Assembly: GCF_020873875.1 (NCBI RefSeq)
Contig: NZ_JAHWGU010000001.1
Span: forward strand, 310,001 to 374,000
Direction of reading: 5' to 3'
Length of the DNA stretch: 64,000 nucleotides
Source: Actinoplanes sp. DH11
Lineage (GTDB): Bacteria > Actinomycetota > Actinomycetes > Mycobacteriales > Micromonosporaceae
Part shown: positions 33,033-43,174 of the stretch, piece after piece
Numbering within the stretch: the first letter of the stretch is position 1
How the letters are laid out: the number at the start of each line of letters is the position of its first letter
Notes under the pieces: generated by a model
Databases searched by the model: none
What the model was told of the DNA's origin: nothing
Seen by the model: the letters and a program-made list of their open reading frames with translations, nothing else
Translations under genes and position numbers: made by a program

Positions 33033-34679
33033 ATGTCACCACTCGCGGATCTACCGGCGCTGCCCCGCCGGCTTGCCGCTGCCGAGCCGGGCTGGACCGA
33101 GACCACCGACGTCGTCGTGGTCGGTTCCGGGATCGCCGGCCTGACCGCCGCCCTCCACCTGCGCGAGCAGGGCCTGCACGTCACCGTCGTGACGAAGGTG
33201 AACATCGACGACGGCTCCACGCGCTGGGCACAGGGCGGCATCGCGGCCGTGCTCGACCCGCTGGACACGCCGCAGGCCCACGCGTACGACACCGAGATCG
33301 CCGGGGTCGGGCTCTGCGACCCCGAGGCGGTACGGGTCCTGGTCGAGGAAGGACCGGCCCGGATCCGGGAGTTGATCCGGCGCGGCGCCGAGTTCGACCG
33401 GAACCCGGACGGCTCACTGATGCTGACCCGGGAGGGCGGGCACCGGGCCGACCGGATCGTGCACGCCGGTGGCGACGCGACCGGCGCCGAGGTGCAGCGC
33501 GCCCTGCACCAGGCGGTGCGCCGGGACCCGTGGATCCGCCTGGTCGAGCACGCGCTCGTGCTGGACCTGCTGCGCGCCGCCGACGGCCGGGCCTGCGGGC
33601 TCACCCTGCACGTGCTCGGCGAGGGCAGCGAGGACGGTGTCGGCGCGATCCTGGCCCGGGCCGTGGTGCTGGCCACCGGCGGGATGGGGCAGATCTACTC
33701 GTCCACCACGAACCCGCCGGTCTCCACCGGCGACGGCGTGGCGCTCGCGCTGCGGGCCGGCGCCGAGGTCACCGACATCGAGTTCGTGCAGTTCCACCCG
33801 ACCTCGTTCGTCTCGGGCGAGGTCAACTCGGTGCAGCGGCCGCTGATCTCGGAGGCGCTGCGCGGTGAGGGGGCGTACCTCGTCGACGAGGCCGGCGAGC
33901 GGTTCATGGTGGGCCGGCACGAACTCGCCGAGCTGGCGCCCCGTGACGTGGTCGCCAAGGGCATCTACCGGGTGCTGCGGTCCACCGGTGCGGACCACGT
34001 CTACCTGGACGCCCGGCACCTGGGCCGGGAGTTCCTGGAGCAGCGGTTCCCGACCATCATGGCCTCCACCCGGGCCGCCGGCGTGGACCCGGCCACCGAG
34101 CTGATCCCGGTCGCGCCGGCCGCGCACTACGCCTCCGGCGGCGTGCGCACCGACCTGTCCGGGCGGTCCAGCATTCCCGGCCTCTACGCGTGCGGCGAGG
34201 TCGCCTGCACCGGCGTGCACGGCGCGAACCGGCTGGCCAGCAACTCGCTGCTGGAAGGCCTGGTCTTCGCGAAGCGGATCGCCGACGACATCGCCCGCGA
34301 CCTGCCGGCGCAGGCCGAACCGGTGCCCGGCGACGCCGGCGGGGGCTGGGTCGCCGACCCGGCCGTCCGGGCCGAGCTGCAACGCGCCATGACCCGGGGC
34401 GCCGGGGTGCTGCGCTCGGCCGACTCGCTCTCGGCCGCCGCGAAGGAACTGAGCCGGCTCGCCGAGCAGCGGTCCCGGCCCAACACCGCGGCCTGGGAGG
34501 CGACGAACCTGCTCACCGTGGCGGCGGTGCTCGTCGCCAACGCGCAGACCCGTCGCGAGACGCGCGGCTGCCACTGGCGCGAGGACCACCCGACCGCCGC
34601 CGACGAGTGGCGCGGCCACCTGCTCGACGCGGTCGGCCCGGACGGTTTTGTGACGCAGAAGTTCGAGGAGATGGCGTGA
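33033..34679 (+). CDS. nadB: L-aspartate oxidase
   Basis: NadB is an FAD enzyme that oxidises aspartate to iminoaspartate, the first step of de novo NAD synthesis. VVVGSGIAGLTAALHL near residue 26 is the FAD-binding site. RWAQGGIAAVL, LATGGMGQIYSSTTNP, the FHPTSF substrate loop and SGGVRTDLSGRSSIPGLYACGE follow. I chose ATG 33033 (548 residues); an in-frame GTG at 32973 is possible. It ends in a 59-bp duplication before nadC. nadA is not in the window. Confidence 0.95.
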   Translation: MSPLADLPALPRRLAAAEPGWTETTDVVVVGSGIAGLTAALHLREQGLHVTVVTKVNIDDGSTRWAQGGIAAVLDPLDTPQAHAYDTEIAGVGLCDPEAVRVLVEEGPARIRELIRRGAEFDRNPDGSLMLTREGGHRADRIVHAGGDATGAEVQRALHQAVRRDPWIRLVEHALVLDLLRAADGRACGLTLHVLGEGSEDGVGAILARAVVLATGGMGQIYSSTTNPPVSTGDGVALALRAGAEVTDIEFVQFHPTSFVSGEVNSVQRPLISEALRGEGAYLVDEAGERFMVGRHELAELAPRDVVAKGIYRVLRSTGADHVYLDARHLGREFLEQRFPTIMASTRAAGVDPATELIPVAPAAHYASGGVRTDLSGRSSIPGLYACGEVACTGVHGANRLASNSLLEGLVFAKRIADDIARDLPAQAEPVPGDAGGGWVADPAVRAELQRAMTRGAGVLRSADSLSAAAKELSRLAEQRSRPNTAAWEATNLLTVAAVLVANAQTRRETRGCHWREDHPTAADEWRGHLLDAVGPDGFVTQKFEEMA

Positions 34680-34791
34680 TCGACTGCACCGCAGCGAAGC
34701 AAGGGCCGGGAGAGCACGCCCAGGATGGCACCGCGTGATCGACTGCACCGCAGCGAAGCAAGGGCCAGGAGAGCACGCCCAGGAGGGAACA
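34674..34791 (+). repeat. 59-bp tandem duplication between nadB and nadC
   Basis: Two units beginning GCGTGATCGACTGCACCGCA at 34674 and 34733, nearly identical over 59 bp. The first includes the nadB stop. The second differs at its end so that CCCAGGATGG becomes CCCAGGAGGG and supplies the nadC Shine-Dalgarno sequence. Confidence 0.9.
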
Positions 34792-34793
34792 GC

Positions 34794-35654
34794 GTGAGCA
34801 ACCCAGGGATCGACTTCGACGCGCTGCAGCGGATCGTCTTCACCGCTCTGGCCGAGGACCTCGGCGACCCGCCGCGGGACGTGACGAGCGAGGCCACCAT
34901 CCCGGCCACACAGACCGACACGGCGGAACTCGTCGCCCGGGCCGACGGCGTCGTCGCCGGCCTGCTGGTGGCGGCCGAGGTCTTCGCGGTCACGTCGTCC
35001 GGCGCCGCCACGTTCGAACAGGTGGCCACGGACGGCGACCGGGTGCGCCGGGGCGACGTGCTGGCCCGGATCACCGGACCGACCCGCGCGCTGCTGACCG
35101 CCGAGCGCACCGCGCTCAACCTGATCAGCCGGATGTCCGGGGTGGCCACGCACACCCGTAAGTGGGCCGACCAGCTCGAGGGCACCAGGGCGACGGTCCT
35201 GGACACCCGCAAGACCACGCCCGGCCTGCGGGCGCTGGAGAAGTACGCGGTCCGGGTCGGCGGCGGCACCAACAAGCGGATGGGCCTCTACGACGTCGCC
35301 ATGATCAAGGACAACCACAAGCTGGCGGCGGGGAGCATCACGGCCGCGTACCAGCTGGTGCGGCAGACGTTCCCGGACGTGGCGGTGCAGGTCGAGGTGA
35401 CCACGCTGGACGAGGCACGGGAGGCGGTCGCGGCCGGCGCCGGGTTCCTGCTCTGCGACAACATGAGCCCGGAACTGCTCACCGAGGTGGTGGCCGCGGT
35501 CGGCGAGCAGGCCGAGTTGGAGGCGACCGGGAACCTCACGCTGGAGACGGCGGCCGCCTACGCCGCGACCGGGGTGGACTACCTTTCGGTCGGCGGGCTC
35601 ACGCACTCCTCGCCGATCCTGGACATCGCGCTGGACCTGCGGCCACGGAGCTGA
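34794..35654 (+). CDS. nadC: Nicotinate-nucleotide pyrophosphorylase (quinolinate phosphoribosyltransferase)
   Basis: NadC converts quinolinate and PRPP to nicotinate mononucleotide. Motifs include RTALNLISRMSGVAT, VLDTRKTTPGLRALEKYAVRVGGG, NHRMGL-type NKRMGLYDVAMIKDNH and the C-terminal VDYLSVGGLTHS. The length of 286 residues is normal. GTG 34794 is chosen because AGGAGGG lies about 7 nt upstream; an in-frame ATG at 34725 would add residues encoded by the duplicated intergenic sequence. Confidence 0.95.
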   Translation: MSNPGIDFDALQRIVFTALAEDLGDPPRDVTSEATIPATQTDTAELVARADGVVAGLLVAAEVFAVTSSGAATFEQVATDGDRVRRGDVLARITGPTRALLTAERTALNLISRMSGVATHTRKWADQLEGTRATVLDTRKTTPGLRALEKYAVRVGGGTNKRMGLYDVAMIKDNHKLAAGSITAAYQLVRQTFPDVAVQVEVTTLDEAREAVAAGAGFLLCDNMSPELLTEVVAAVGEQAELEATGNLTLETAAAYAATGVDYLSVGGLTHSSPILDIALDLRPRS

Positions 35655-35813
35655 TCCGGCCTGCCGGGCCGACCCGGTTCCGTGGATGCGGGACCGGGCG
35701 GCAGGTCACGGTTCGCGGGGCGCTCGGGGAGCGGACGGGACGGTCCGGGTGCGGTCGTGGGAGGTGTGGCCCGTACAAATTAACGGTCTTGATTTTGATT
35801 CTTAGGGGCCCTC

Positions 35814-36572
35814 GTGCTGCTCTGCATTGACATCGGCAACACCAACACCGTGCTGGCGACCTTCGACGGCGACAAGCTGGTGCACAACTGGCGGATCAAG
35901 ACCGATGCCGCCTCCACCGCCGACGAGCTGGGACTGATGTTCCGCGGCCTGTTAGCCGGGGACGCCGTGGAGATCACCGGGGTGGCCGCCTGCTCGACCG
36001 TGCCGGCGGCGCTGCGCAATCTGCGGACCATGCTGAAGCGCTACTACGGCGAGGTGCCGAGCGTGATCGTGGAGCCGGGGGTGAAGACGGGTGTGCAGCT
36101 GGCGATCGACAACCCGAAGGAGGTCGGCGCCGACCGGGTGGTCAACACCCTCGCGGCGCACGCGCTCTACGGCGGACCGTCGATCGTGGTCGACTTCGGC
36201 ACCACCACCAACTTCGACCTGATCAGCGGGAAGGGCGAGTTCCTCGGCGGCGCCTTCGCGCCGGGCATCGAGATCTCCTTCGACGCGCTCGCCGCCCGCG
36301 CCGCCCAGCTGCGCAAGGTGGAGCCCACCAAGCCCCGGTCGGTGATCGGCAAGAACACCGTGGAGTGTCTGCAGGCCGGGCTCTACTTCGGCTTCGCCGG
36401 CCAGGTGGACCGGATCGTCGAGCGGATGATCGAGGAGATCGGGCCGGTCAAGGCGGTGATCGCCACCGGTGGGCTGGCCTGGCTGGTGAAGGACGAGTGC
36501 CGGACGATCACCGCACACGAGCCGATGATCACGCTGATCGGCCTGCGGATGGTATATGAGCGGAACGTGTGA
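35814..36572 (+). CDS. coaX: Type III pantothenate kinase
   Basis: CoaX phosphorylates pantothenate, the first step of coenzyme A synthesis. It belongs to the ASKHA fold: MLLCIDIGNTNTVLATFDG (phosphate-binding), GADRVVNTLAAHALYGGPSIVVDFGTTT and GAFAPGIEIS are diagnostic. The length of 252 residues is normal. It uses the product of PanC encoded upstream. The GTG start follows an AT-rich stretch (35773-35802) that probably carries the promoter. Confidence 0.95.
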   Translation: MLLCIDIGNTNTVLATFDGDKLVHNWRIKTDAASTADELGLMFRGLLAGDAVEITGVAACSTVPAALRNLRTMLKRYYGEVPSVIVEPGVKTGVQLAIDNPKEVGADRVVNTLAAHALYGGPSIVVDFGTTTNFDLISGKGEFLGGAFAPGIEISFDALAARAAQLRKVEPTKPRSVIGKNTVECLQAGLYFGFAGQVDRIVERMIEEIGPVKAVIATGGLAWLVKDECRTITAHEPMITLIGLRMVYERNV

Positions 36573-36628
36573 AAGCGGCTGAGTAGGCTTTTGCAGGCCC
36601 TGACCAGTACCGACCAGGAAGTCGAGCC

Positions 36629-38137
36629 GTGACCGAGCAGAACACGCCAGCCACCGACCCCGCCGAGGACCTCCCCGAGCAGATGCGGGTCCGCCGGGCG
36701 AAGCGGGACCGGATGCTGGCCGAGGGCATCCCGCCGTACCCGGTGAACGTACCCCGGACCATCGAGCTCGCCGAGGTCCGCGCCAAGTACGCCGACCTGC
36801 CCACCGACACCGCCAGCGGCGACACCGTGTCGGTCACCGGCCGGGTCATCTTCGTGCGCAACGGCGGCAAGCTCTGCTTCGCCACCCTGCGCGCCGGCGA
36901 CGGCACCGAACTGCAGGCCATGCTCTCGCTGGACAAGGTGGGCGCCGAGGCTCTCGACGAGTGGAAGCGGCTGGTCGACCTCGGTGACCTGGTCGCGGTC
37001 ACCGGTGAAGTGATCACCAGCCGCCGCGGTGAGCTCAGTGTTCTCGCCGATTCGTGGACGATGAGCGCCAAGGCGCTGCGGCCGCTCCCGGTCGCGCACA
37101 AGCCGCTCTCCGAGGAGACCCGGGTCCGGCAGCGCTATGTCGATCTCATCGTCCGGCCGCAGGCGCGCGACGTCGTGCGTACTCGTGCGACAGTGGTGCG
37201 CAGCCTGCGTGAGTCGCTGTTCCGCCGCAATTTCCTCGAGGTGGAAACGCCCATGTTGCAGTTGCTGCACGGTGGCGCCGCGGCTCGGCCGTTTGTGACG
37301 CACAGCAACGCACTGGATACCGATCTTTATCTGCGGATCGCTCCGGAACTGTTTTTGAAGCGTGCCGTGGTCGGCGGCATCGAGCGGGTCTTCGAGATCA
37401 ACCGGAACTTCCGCAATGAGGGCATGGACTCCACGCACTCCCCGGAGTTCGCCATGCTCGAGGCGTATCAGGCGTATGCCGACTACAACGTGATGCAGGC
37501 GCAGGTGCGGCAGTGGATTCAGGAGGCCGCAGTCGCCGTCTCCGGGTCGCACGTGGTCACGCACGCCGATGGCACCGAGATCGACCTGGGCGGCGAGTGG
37601 GCCGAGATCACCCTGTTCGGCGCGATCTCGGAGGCGCTCGGCGAGGAGGTCACCATCGGCACCGACCTGGCCACCCTCCAGCAGTACGCGGAGAAGGTGC
37701 AGCTGTCGGTGGACCCGAAGTGGAGCGCCGGGAAGCTCGCCGAGGAACTTTTCGAGCACCTGGTGCAGCACAAGTTGCAGGCGCCCACGTTCGTCCGGGA
37801 CTACCCGGAGGAGACGGCCCCGCTGACCGCCGCGCACCGGGAGACGCCCGGACTGACCGAGAAGTGGGACCTCTACGTCGGCGGGTTCGAGCTGGCCACC
37901 GCCTATTCCGAGCTGGTCGACCCGGTCGTCCAGCGGGACCGGTTGCACGCGCAGTCCCTGCTCGCGGCCGGTGGCGACGCCGAGGCGATGCAGCTGGACG
38001 AGGATTTCCTGCGGGCCATGGAGTATGGAATGCCGCCCACCGGTGGGATGGGAATGGGAATCGACCGGCTGTTGATGGCGCTCACCGGCCTTGGCATTCG
38101 GGAAACGATCCTCTTCCCGTTGGTCCGGCCGGAGTAG
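36629..38137 (+). CDS. lysS: Lysyl-tRNA synthetase, class II
   Basis: LysS charges tRNA-Lys. The N-terminal OB-fold anticodon-binding domain (about residues 60-145) is followed by the class II core: motif 1 around FLEVETPML, motif 2 [11 protein letters not shown], and motif 3 [11 protein letters not shown] near the C-terminus. The length of 502 residues is normal for the short, single-function form rather than the LysX fusion. GTG 36629 follows a GGAAG Shine-Dalgarno sequence at about 9 nt. Confidence 0.95.
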   Translation: MTEQNTPATDPAEDLPEQMRVRRAKRDRMLAEGIPPYPVNVPRTIELAEVRAKYADLPTDTASGDTVSVTGRVIFVRNGGKLCFATLRAGDGTELQAMLSLDKVGAEALDEWKRLVDLGDLVAVTGEVITSRRGELSVLADSWTMSAKALRPLPVAHKPLSEETRVRQRYVDLIVRPQARDVVRTRATVVRSLRESLFRRNFLEVETPMLQLLHGGAAARPFVTHSNALDTDLYLRIAPELFLKRAVVGGIERVFEINRNFRNEGMDSTHSPEFAMLEAYQAYADYNVMQAQVRQWIQEAAVAVSGSHVVTHADGTEIDLGGEWAEITLFGAISEALGEEVTIGTDLATLQQYAEKVQLSVDPKWSAGKLAEELFEHLVQHKLQAPTFVRDYPEETAPLTAAHRETPGLTEKWDLYVGGFELATAYSELVDPVVQRDRLHAQSLLAAGGDAEAMQLDEDFLRAMEYGMPPTGGMGMGIDRLLMALTGLGIRETILFPLVRPE

Positions 38138-38162
38138 TCGGTCGGCATTATTGCCCCCGCCA

Positions 38163-38193
38163 TTGACGGGTGATGCGGCTGTGGCGTTATTGT
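38163..38193 (+). promoter_or_regulatory. Candidate lsr2 promoter
   Basis: TTGACG (38163-38168) and TATTGT (38188-38193) with a 19-bp spacer. An imperfect hairpin (TTCTC...GAGAA) follows in the leader before GGGAGG at 38225-38230. Confidence 0.45.
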
Positions 38194-38240
38194 TCTCCCA
38201 TTGCTGGGGAGAGAACCTGTGTTCGGGAGGATAACGGCGC

Positions 38241-38597
38241 GTGGCCAAGCAGATCATTCACAAGCTGGTCGATGACCTCGACAACGGCGACGCCGACGAG
38301 ACCGTGAAGTTTGCGCTCGACGGCATTCAGTATGAGATCGACCTCTCGGAGAAGAACGCCGCTAAATTGCGGGAGGTCTTCGAGCCCTACCTCAACGCCG
38401 GCACCCGCGTCGCCCGTGGCGGCGTCGTGGTCGGTGGCCGGGCGGCGCGCGGGCGTGGCGGCGCCACCGCCGACCGCGAGCAGAACAAGGCCATCCGCGA
38501 GTGGGCCAAGAAGTCGGGCAAGGACATCTCCGACCGGGGCCGGATCCCGCAGGAGATCGTGGACGAATACCACTCCCAAGGGCCCGGACGGGCCTGA
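38241..38597 (+). CDS. lsr2: Lsr2 nucleoid-associated protein
   Basis: Lsr2 is the actinobacterial H-NS-like protein that bridges AT-rich DNA and silences acquired genes. The N-terminal dimerisation domain (DDLDNGDADETVKFALDG) and the C-terminal DNA-binding domain with KAIREWAKKSGKDISDRGRIP, including the AT-hook-like RGR, are present. The length of 118 residues is normal. The window itself contains an AT-richer virB6-like gene, a plausible Lsr2 target. Confidence 0.96.
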   Translation: MAKQIIHKLVDDLDNGDADETVKFALDGIQYEIDLSEKNAAKLREVFEPYLNAGTRVARGGVVVGGRAARGRGGATADREQNKAIREWAKKSGKDISDRGRIPQEIVDEYHSQGPGRA

Positions 38598-39046
38598 ACG
38601 GCCGCCGCGGCCTCGCCTTCGCCTTCGGCTCCGGTTGTGGCTGAGCTCGGGTTGGGCTTGGTGGGACTGGACGGGGCGTTGGGGTGATGGGGCTGGGGTG
38701 GCTGGGCTTCCCGGCTTGAGGGGGCGCGTTGATCATTGTGGTCGGCGCGCCCCCTTGGCGTTTGTGCACAAGTTATCCACAGGCGGATGCCTAGTTGTCC
38801 ACAGCCTGTGGATGGATGCGATTTCGCTGTACGCGTACACGTTCGGGTGGGGGAACAGCCGTTGAGCGTGCGAAGTTGGCTAAATCAACGTTGCGGATCG
38901 TTTCGAAGGGCTGCGAGGGCCCGGCGGAGCCCGTCAGCGGCGATAGAGTAGTCACAGCACGGGCATCACCGATGCTCGTGCGCTGGCCCCGCCAGCTGTT
39001 GAGACTGGTTCAGCATTGGCGCACGGCACGTGAGGAGCACGAGGGC
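38598..39046. other. Intergenic region lsr2-clpC
   Basis: 449 bp without a convincing gene. It contains a G-rich stretch (38640-38740), a group of DnaA-box-like sequences (38762-38815), a CGC-N5-GCG palindrome at 38825-38835, and presumably the clpC promoter. An open frame in phase with clpC crosses it, but clpC clearly starts at 39047. Confidence 0.7.
38762..38815. promoter_or_regulatory. Cluster of four DnaA-box-like 9-mers
   Basis: TTGTGCACA (38762), TTATCCACA (38773, perfect E. coli consensus), TTGTCCACA (38795, perfect high-GC actinobacterial form) and, inverted, TGTGGATGG (38807). Start spacings are 11, 22 and 12 bp, close to whole helical turns. Confidence 0.65.
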
Positions 39047-41569
39047 ATGTTCGAGCGGTTCACCGACCGAGCGCGACGGGTTGTCGTCCTGGCCCAAGAA
39101 GAGGCCCGGATGCTCAACCACAACTACATCGGAACCGAACACATCCTGCTGGGTTTGATCCACGAGGGCGAAGGCGTTGCCGCGAAGGCTCTGGAGAGCC
39201 TCGGCATTTCCCTCGAGGGCGTCCGCCAGCAGGTCGAAGAGATCATCGGTCAGGGTCAGCAGGCGCCGAGCGGGCACATCCCGTTCACGCCGCGCGCCAA
39301 GAAGGTCCTGGAGCTGTCGCTGCGTGAGGCGCTGCAGCTCGGGCACAACTACATCGGCACCGAGCACATCCTGCTCGGCCTGATCCGTGAGGGCGAGGGC
39401 GTCGCCGCCCAGGTGCTGGTCAAGCTCGGCGCCGACCTCAACCGGGTCCGCCAGCAGGTCATCCAGCTGCTCTCCGGATACCAGGGCAAGGAGCCGGCCG
39501 CCGCCGGCGCGGCGACGGGCGAGGCAGCGCCCTCCACGTCGCTGGTGCTCGACCAGTTCGGCCGCAACCTGACGCAGGCCGCCCGCGAGGGCAAGCTCGA
39601 CCCGGTCATCGGCCGGGAGAAGGAAATCGAGCGGGTCATGCAGGTGCTGTCGCGTCGCACCAAGAACAACCCGGTGCTGATCGGCGAGCCCGGTGTCGGC
39701 AAGACCGCCGTCGTCGAGGGCCTGTCGCAGTCCATCGTCAAGGGCGAGGTGCCCGAGACGCTGAAGGACAAGCAGCTCTACACGCTGGACCTGGGTGCCC
39801 TGGTGGCCGGCTCGCGGTACCGCGGTGACTTCGAGGAGCGCCTGAAGAAGGTGCTCAAGGAGATCCGCACGCGCGGCGACATCATCCTGTTCATCGACGA
39901 GATCCACACCCTGGTCGGCGCGGGTGCCGCCGAGGGTGCGATCGACGCCGCCTCGATCCTCAAGCCGATGCTGGCTCGTGGCGAGCTGCAGACCATCGGT
40001 GCGACCACTCTCGACGAGTACCGCAAGCACCTGGAGAAGGACGCGGCCCTCGAGCGCCGCTTCCAGCCGATCCAGGTCGGCGAGCCGTCGCTGGCGCACA
40101 CCATCGAGATCCTCAAGGGTCTCCGGGACCGCTACGAGGCGCACCACCGGATCAGCATCACCGACGCCGCCCTGGTGGCCGCGGCGACGCTTGCCGACCG
40201 GTACATCTCGGACCGGTTCCTGCCGGACAAGGCGATCGACCTGATCGACGAGGCCGGCGCCCGGATGCGCATCCGCCGGATGACCGCGCCGCCGGACCTC
40301 CGTGACTTCGACGAGCGCATCGCCCAGGTGCGTCGCGACAAGGAGTCCGCGATCGACGCGCAGGACTTCGAGCGCGCCGCCCAGCTGCGTGACAAGGAGA
40401 AGACCCTTCTCAACCAGAAGGCGCAGCGGGAGAAGGAGTGGAAGGCCGGCGACCTGGACGTGGTGTCCGAGGTCGACGACGAGCAGATCGCCGAGGTCCT
40501 GGGCAACTGGACTGGCATCCCGGTCTACAAGCTCACCGAGGAGGAGACCTCCCGGCTGCTGCGCATGGAGGACGAGCTCCACAAGCGGGTCATCGGCCAG
40601 GAGGACGCCGTGCAGGCGGTCTCCAAGGCGATCCGGCGTACCCGGGCCGGCCTCAAGGACCCGAAGCGGCCGTCCGGCTCGTTCATCTTCGCCGGCCCGT
40701 CCGGCGTCGGTAAGACCGAGCTCTCCAAGGCGCTCGCCGAGTTCCTGTTCGGCTCCGAGGACGCGCTGATCCAGCTCGACATGTCCGAGTTCCACGACCG
40801 GTACACGGTGTCCCGCCTCGTCGGTGCCCCTCCCGGCTACGTGGGTTACGACGAGGGCGGTCAGCTGACCGAGAAGGTGCGGCGCAAGCCGTTCTCGGTG
40901 GTGCTGTTCGACGAGATCGAGAAGGCCCACCCGGACGTCTTCAACACGCTGCTGCAGATCCTGGAGGACGGTCGCCTGACCGACGGCCAGGGCCGCATCG
41001 TCGACTTCAAGAACACGGTCATCATCCTGACCACCAACCTGGGCACGCGTGACGTGGCCAAGGCGGTGTCGCTGGGCTTCCAGGCCTCCGAGGCCGAGGA
41101 GTCGAGCTACGAACGGATGAAGATCAAGGTCAACGACGAGCTGAAGCAGCACTTCCGCCCGGAGTTCCTGAACCGTATCGACGACACCATCGTCTTCCAC
41201 CAGCTGCGGCAGAAGGAAATTCTGCAGATCGTGGACATCTTCACGGCGCGCATCGAGTCGCAGCTCAAGAACAAGGACATGGGTCTCGAGCTGACCGACA
41301 ACGCCAAGAAGTACCTGGCCGCCAAGGGCTTCGACCCGGTCCTCGGCGCCCGGCCGCTGCGTCGCACCATCCAGCGCGAGCTGGAGGACACGCTGTCCGA
41401 GCAGATCCTCTTCAACGAGCTGCGGCCCGGTCAGATCGTGGTCGTGGACTGCGAGGGTGACCCGGACCAGGTCGAGAAGGCGAAGCTGGTCTTCCGTGGG
41501 GCCGAGCGAGGCGTGACGGTGCCCGACGCGGTGCCGGCCGACCTCGGGGCTGCCACCACCGAGGAGTAA
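39047..41569 (+). CDS. clpC: ATP-dependent Clp protease ATP-binding subunit ClpC
   Basis: ClpC is a two-ring AAA+ unfoldase that feeds substrates to ClpP. Two Clp-N repeats ([15 protein letters not shown] and [15 protein letters not shown]) are followed by D1 with Walker A GEPGVGKT near residue 214, a UVR/middle domain ([16 protein letters not shown]) and D2 with GPSGVGKT near residue 550. The length of 840 residues is typical. ATG 39047 ([11 protein letters not shown]) is the canonical start; the open frame upstream is not coding. A rho-independent terminator follows. Confidence 0.97.
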   Translation: MFERFTDRARRVVVLAQEEARMLNHNYIGTEHILLGLIHEGEGVAAKALESLGISLEGVRQQVEEIIGQGQQAPSGHIPFTPRAKKVLELSLREALQLGHNYIGTEHILLGLIREGEGVAAQVLVKLGADLNRVRQQVIQLLSGYQGKEPAAAGAATGEAAPSTSLVLDQFGRNLTQAAREGKLDPVIGREKEIERVMQVLSRRTKNNPVLIGEPGVGKTAVVEGLSQSIVKGEVPETLKDKQLYTLDLGALVAGSRYRGDFEERLKKVLKEIRTRGDIILFIDEIHTLVGAGAAEGAIDAASILKPMLARGELQTIGATTLDEYRKHLEKDAALERRFQPIQVGEPSLAHTIEILKGLRDRYEAHHRISITDAALVAAATLADRYISDRFLPDKAIDLIDEAGARMRIRRMTAPPDLRDFDERIAQVRRDKESAIDAQDFERAAQLRDKEKTLLNQKAQREKEWKAGDLDVVSEVDDEQIAEVLGNWTGIPVYKLTEEETSRLLRMEDELHKRVIGQEDAVQAVSKAIRRTRAGLKDPKRPSGSFIFAGPSGVGKTELSKALAEFLFGSEDALIQLDMSEFHDRYTVSRLVGAPPGYVGYDEGGQLTEKVRRKPFSVVLFDEIEKAHPDVFNTLLQILEDGRLTDGQGRIVDFKNTVIILTTNLGTRDVAKAVSLGFQASEAEESSYERMKIKVNDELKQHFRPEFLNRIDDTIVFHQLRQKEILQIVDIFTARIESQLKNKDMGLELTDNAKKYLAAKGFDPVLGARPLRRTIQRELEDTLSEQILFNELRPGQIVVVDCEGDPDQVEKAKLVFRGAERGVTVPDAVPADLGAATTEE

Positions 41570-41583
41570 GAAGTTCGTCCGAG

Positions 41584-41617
41584 AAACGGCCTGGCGGATC
41601 GTCGCCGGGCCGTTTTT
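41584..41617 (+). terminator. Rho-independent terminator of clpC
   Basis: AAACGGCC(T)GGCG pairs with CGCC(G)GGCCGTTT and ends in five T residues, 15 bp after the clpC stop. Confidence 0.85.
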
Positions 41618-41632
41618 CCGTGTCCGGGGCCG

Positions 41633-42220
41633 CTATCGGGCGGTGCCGAGGCGTTCGGCGAGTGCGGGCGGCAGCGGGTACGGACGTTCCACCGGCAGCA
41701 GCGCGGCCGCGCCGGTCTCGTCGCCCGCGTCCAGGTGGCCGCGGATGCGTGAAGCGGTGGCCGTCGAGTCGGCGATGCCGGTGATCCATTCGTCCACGTA
41801 GCGGGCAACCGCCGGGCCGCCCACGCCCAGCTGCAACGACCGGTACGGCAACTGCCGCAATCGCAGATCCCGCTCCGGGTCCCACTGCACGCGGGTCGGC
41901 GCCGCCCGCAGCTGCCGCTGCCAGTCGGCGTTGTCGGCGTGCACCCCGCGCTCGTAGTGGCTGAGCGCCGCGTTCGCCAGTGCCCACTCGAAGCCGGCCC
42001 GGGTGATCGAGACGGCGAGCACGCGTTCCTGGCCGTCCTTGGTGGCCCAGCCGCTGCGGTACATCATCCAGAGGTACGACGGCTTGATCCAGGTCATCCG
42101 GTCGCGCTTGAACGGCGGCACGAACCGTCCGGCCCGCAGTGCCGGCCCGGCGATCGCCGCGGAGTAGGCCTGATAGACCGTGATGGTCCGGTCGTCGAAG
42201 ACCGCCCTTATCTGACGCAT
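41633..42220 (-). CDS. DUF4291 family protein
   Basis: 195 residues matching DUF4291: RQIRAVFDDRTITVYQAYS at the N-terminus, GRFVPPFKRDRMTWIKPSYLWMMYRSGWATK in the centre, and VQWDPERDLRLRQLPYRSLQLG. Function is unknown; the family is scattered in bacteria and fungi. ATG 42220 is preferred to a TTG two codons upstream. It converges with clpC behind the clpC terminator. Confidence 0.88.
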   Translation of the reverse strand: MRQIRAVFDDRTITVYQAYSAAIAGPALRAGRFVPPFKRDRMTWIKPSYLWMMYRSGWATKDGQERVLAVSITRAGFEWALANAALSHYERGVHADNADWQRQLRAAPTRVQWDPERDLRLRQLPYRSLQLGVGGPAVARYVDEWITGIADSTATASRIRGHLDAGDETGAAALLPVERPYPLPPALAERLGTAR

Positions 42221-42269
42221 GCCCAATGATCAGCAAGGGCGGCAGTCGAAAGCCACCGATATCCGGCCG

Positions 42270-43166
42270 TCAGAGCGGCTGGACCTCACCAGCCGGTGCG
42301 TCGCCGGCGAGCACGAAGTCGTCGCTGCCGAGCGGCTGCACCAGGCCGTCCTCGACGAGACCGGCCAGGGCCCGGGTGCGCTGCACCTCGTCGTTCCAGA
42401 CCAGGTCGAGGCGCTGCCGGGGGACCGGGCCGGTGGTGTGCCGGAGCACCTCGAGAATGAGTCCGCGGACCTGGCGGTCGGTTCCGGCGTACCGCTGCGG
42501 TTTGCGGCTCGGACCCGCCGGCAGCGGGGTGCCGCTGAGCCGCCACGCGCAGACGTCGTGGAACGGGCAGTCGACGCATTTGGGGGAGCGGGCGGTGCAG
42601 ACGATCGCGCCGAGTTCCATGAAGGCGATGCTGGCCCGGGCCGCCCGCGGGACGTCGTCCGGCAGCAGGGCCTCCATCGCGGTCAGGTCGGCGGCCGTGG
42701 TGGCCGGGCCGGCGTCGGGTTTGCCCTCGACGGCACGGGAGACGACCCGCCGTACGTTGGTGTCCACGACAGGGTGCCGCTGACCGTAGGCGAAGGTCGC
42801 CACCGCCCGCCCGGTGTAGGTCCCGACGCCGGGCAGCGCCAGCAACTGCTCCAGGTCGTCCGGCACGCGCCCGCCGTGACGTTCCACGATCGCGACCGCG
42901 CAGGCGTGCAGCCGCATCGCCCGGCGGGGATATCCGAGCCGGCCCCACATCCGGATCGCCTCGGAGGGCGGGTCGGCGGCGAGGTCGGCCGGGGCGGGCC
43001 AGCGGGTCATCCAGGAACGCCAGGCGGGTTCGACGCGGACGACCGGGGTCTGCTGGAGCATCACCTCGCTCACCAGGACACCCCAGGGAGTGGTCGAGGG
43101 TTGACGCCAGGGTAGATCTCGGGCATTCGTGTCATACCAGGCGATGGCTGCGTCGGCGAGAGTCAT
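42270..43166 (-). CDS. mutY: A/G-specific adenine DNA glycosylase MutY
   Basis: MutY removes adenine mispaired with 8-oxoguanine. The helix-hairpin-helix LPGVGTYTGRAV is followed by the catalytic Asp in HPVVDTNVRRV. The iron-sulfur cluster ligands are C-x6-C-x2-C-x5-C in CTARSPKCVDCPFHDVC. The 298-residue length lacks the full C-terminal NUDIX-like domain of E. coli MutY, as usual in actinobacteria. It is divergent from the ACT-domain gene with only 20 bp between the starts. Confidence 0.95.
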   Translation of the reverse strand: MTLADAAIAWYDTNARDLPWRQPSTTPWGVLVSEVMLQQTPVVRVEPAWRSWMTRWPAPADLAADPPSEAIRMWGRLGYPRRAMRLHACAVAIVERHGGRVPDDLEQLLALPGVGTYTGRAVATFAYGQRHPVVDTNVRRVVSRAVEGKPDAGPATTAADLTAMEALLPDDVPRAARASIAFMELGAIVCTARSPKCVDCPFHDVCAWRLSGTPLPAGPSRKPQRYAGTDRQVRGLILEVLRHTTGPVPRQRLDLVWNDEVQRTRALAGLVEDGLVQPLGSDDFVLAGDAPAGEVQPL

Positions 43167-43174
43167 AGCCCGTT

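Noticed and set aside
34725..34793. Upstream ATG start for nadC
   Set aside because: Would add residues encoded by the duplicated spacer; AGGAGGG favours GTG 34794.
33414..35606. 730-codon open frame antisense to nadB and nadC
   Set aside because: Spans two convincing sense genes and their junction; no family signature.
36629..38137. lysS as part of a LysX-type (membrane synthase) fusion
   Set aside because: The protein has normal LysS length with no TM domain.
38825..38835. CGC-N5-GCG palindrome as a ClgR operator for clpC
   Set aside because: Only the half-site spacing matches my recollection of the consensus; central bases do not, so not listed as a site.
38966..41200. 744-codon open frame antisense to clpC
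   Set aside because: Same reason; ClpC on the other strand has every expected domain.
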